Shown in pieces: positions 5,738 to 6,284 of a stretch of 6,284 nt of DNA. The notes beneath the pieces are model-generated. The model saw nothing but the letters and a program-made list of their open reading frames with translations. It was not told the origin of the DNA and made no database searches. How positions within the stretch are numbered: the stretch's first letter is position 1; every line of letters starts with the position of its first letter. Origin of the DNA: CAYFTL01 sp964346145. GTDB taxonomy: Bacteria; Bacillota; Clostridia; Christensenellales; Aristaeellaceae. The translations under genes and the position numbers were made by a program. The stretch lies in contig CAYFTL010000064.1 in NCBI GenBank assembly GCA_964346145.1, forward strand, positions 1 to 6,284, in the 5' to 3' direction.

Positions 5738-5827
5738 TATAAAGATGCCAAGAGACCGATCTCTGAACCAGAATGGTGAACAGATGCCTGAAAAATGGGT
5801 TAACCTTCCACCTCCGTGAAAAAGAAG

Positions 5828-5837
5828 NNNNNNNNNN
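5828..5837. other. Assembly gap (10 Ns)
   Basis: Ten unknown bases join two contigs. The right contig starts directly with the 32-bp sequence already present at 5706-5737, so the gap may not represent real missing DNA and 5738-5827 may be a wrong contig end. Those 90 bases contain no gene I can support. Confidence 0.98.
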
Positions 5838-5869
5838 CTTTACCACTGTCTGTTAGCGTGGCAAGCATA
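5838..5869 (+). repeat. 32-bp direct repeat, right copy, abutting the gap
   Basis: The first 32 bases of the right contig equal 5706-5737. Its position exactly at the contig edge is what an unmerged overlap between contigs produces. Confidence 0.95.
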
Positions 5870-6046
5870 AGCCTACTTCCGAGCAGGAAAGCATAGGAGA
5901 ATATCTCCAGTTTGATCAAGCCGTACATTTCGTCGACGCAATCATCGTATTTTTCAAGTGTCTCCTGTTGCTCCGCTGTCATGGAATCGTGTAGCTGATT
6001 GTCCCATCAGCTTGAGCAATTCTTTTATTGCCCGGCTCTTTTCCAT
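5838..6046 (-). pseudogene. DUF6809-like small protein, frameshifted and cut by the gap
   Basis: Reading leftward from the ATG at 6044-6046, one frame gives MEKSRAIKELLKLM; skipping one base of the GGG run at 6003-6005 leads into a second frame DNQLHDSMTAEQQETLEKY and on to the family-like block IFSYAFLLGSRLML (ending near 5855). The joined product fits small Firmicutes DUF6809-type proteins, which are about 90-110 residues, helical, and carry a Y(G/A)FxLGxxLM motif; function unknown. The C-terminus runs into the Ns and is probably completed at 5698-5700. No ribosome site precedes the 6044 ATG; the - strand frame stays open upstream past 6100 (residues such as LENSECESGRKHQQ), so the true start may lie further right. 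The frameshift may be a sequencing error near a contig end or real decay. Family assignment is from memory and moderate. Confidence 0.5.
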
Positions 6047-6284
6047 ACTTTGTTCTTGCTGATGCTTACGACCAGACTCACATTCGCTATTCTCAAGACA
6101 TCCCGTCGTTGATGAAGTTCGACTTTATCAATGTTATTAGCGACGGGGCCAACACCCGGTACGGCTCTCTGTTTAGCAGCTATGAGTTTTACTTCAAGTG
6201 GAACTCGACGAACGGAGTGGACTACAACAATAGCAAAGAAAACACAGATTGTTGGTATACCTTTTCAAAAGAACTCGAACCTGC
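6016..6284 (+). CDS. Unrecognised partial open frame running off the window
   Basis: After TGA at 6013-6015 this frame stays open for 89 codons to the window edge; the other frames in 6110-6284 are broken. The translation is rich in aromatic residues and Asn (for example MKFDFINVISDGANTRYGS from 6112, then YEFYFKWNSTNGVDYNN), unlike a typical shadow frame. No ribosome site or convincing start is seen: candidates are TTG 6028 and ATG 6112. Its left part overlaps the 5' part of the - strand DUF6809-like gene, so the real coding start is either right of about 6046 or the junction is another assembly artefact. I do not recognise the family; no signal peptide or motif can be named. It may belong to a larger protein continuing to the right. 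Confidence 0.45.

Noticed and set aside
5745..5819. 24-codon + strand frame starting MPRDRSLNQNGEQ before the gap
   Set aside because: No ribosome site, lies in the suspect contig end 5738-5827, and no family recognised.
5706..5869. 32-bp direct repeats considered as phage attachment sites or transposon target duplications
   Set aside because: Only 100 bp including Ns lie between them, no integrase or transposase is present, and the second copy starts exactly at a contig edge, which fits assembly overlap better.

Overview
The window reads as an accessory-free chromosomal stretch of a Gram-positive, moderate-GC Firmicute, most likely a Clostridia-type anaerobe. This is inferred from strong GGAGG-type ribosome sites, sigma-A-like TTGNNN-17-TATAAT promoters, a TTG start, a SleB-type cell-wall hydrolase, a lipobox lipoprotein with an Ala/Glu/Pro/Thr-rich tail, and a small Firmicutes-type DUF6809-like protein. 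The sequence is a draft scaffold: ten Ns lie at 5828-5837 and assembly problems surround them.

Layout. Positions 1-102 hold the tail of an upstream + strand transcription unit ending in a clear terminator (68-102). An AT-rich spacer with repeated TGCATAA motifs and a good promoter (285-313) leads into a secreted SleB/CwlJ-like hydrolase (353-778, +). A 22-bp perfect inverted repeat (777-822) separates it from a convergent aminoglycoside-phosphotransferase-fold kinase (904-1650, -). A divergent 309-bp intergenic region follows, with a + strand promoter (1897-1925). It drives a two-gene operon: a long AlaX-type alanyl-tRNA editing protein (1960-3162) and, 28 bp later, a two-domain NAD+ synthetase NadE (3191-5098). 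A 229-bp spacer with a promoter and a structured leader precedes a 72-residue lipoprotein (5328-5546) that is only a signal peptide plus a repetitive acidic tail, closed by a terminator (5653-5694).

The right end is confused. A 32-bp direct repeat occurs at 5706-5737 and again exactly at the right edge of the N gap (5838-5869), as expected if the two contigs really overlap there. Joining them restores the 3' end of a - strand DUF6809-like gene (stop at 5698-5700), which also carries a one-base frameshift at 6003-6005. From about 6016 to the window end an unrecognised + strand frame is open and runs off the edge.

The most interesting biology is in NadE. The N-terminal nitrilase (glutaminase) half keeps the catalytic Glu and Lys but has Gly where the family has its nucleophilic Cys, with further changes in neighbouring conserved positions, while the ATP-binding SGGLDS loop of the synthetase half is intact. 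This suggests an ammonia-dependent or otherwise repurposed enzyme. The SleB-like protein likewise lacks one of two usually conserved acidic residues. I found no CRISPR array, tRNA, rRNA, insertion sequence or defence/retron-type system.
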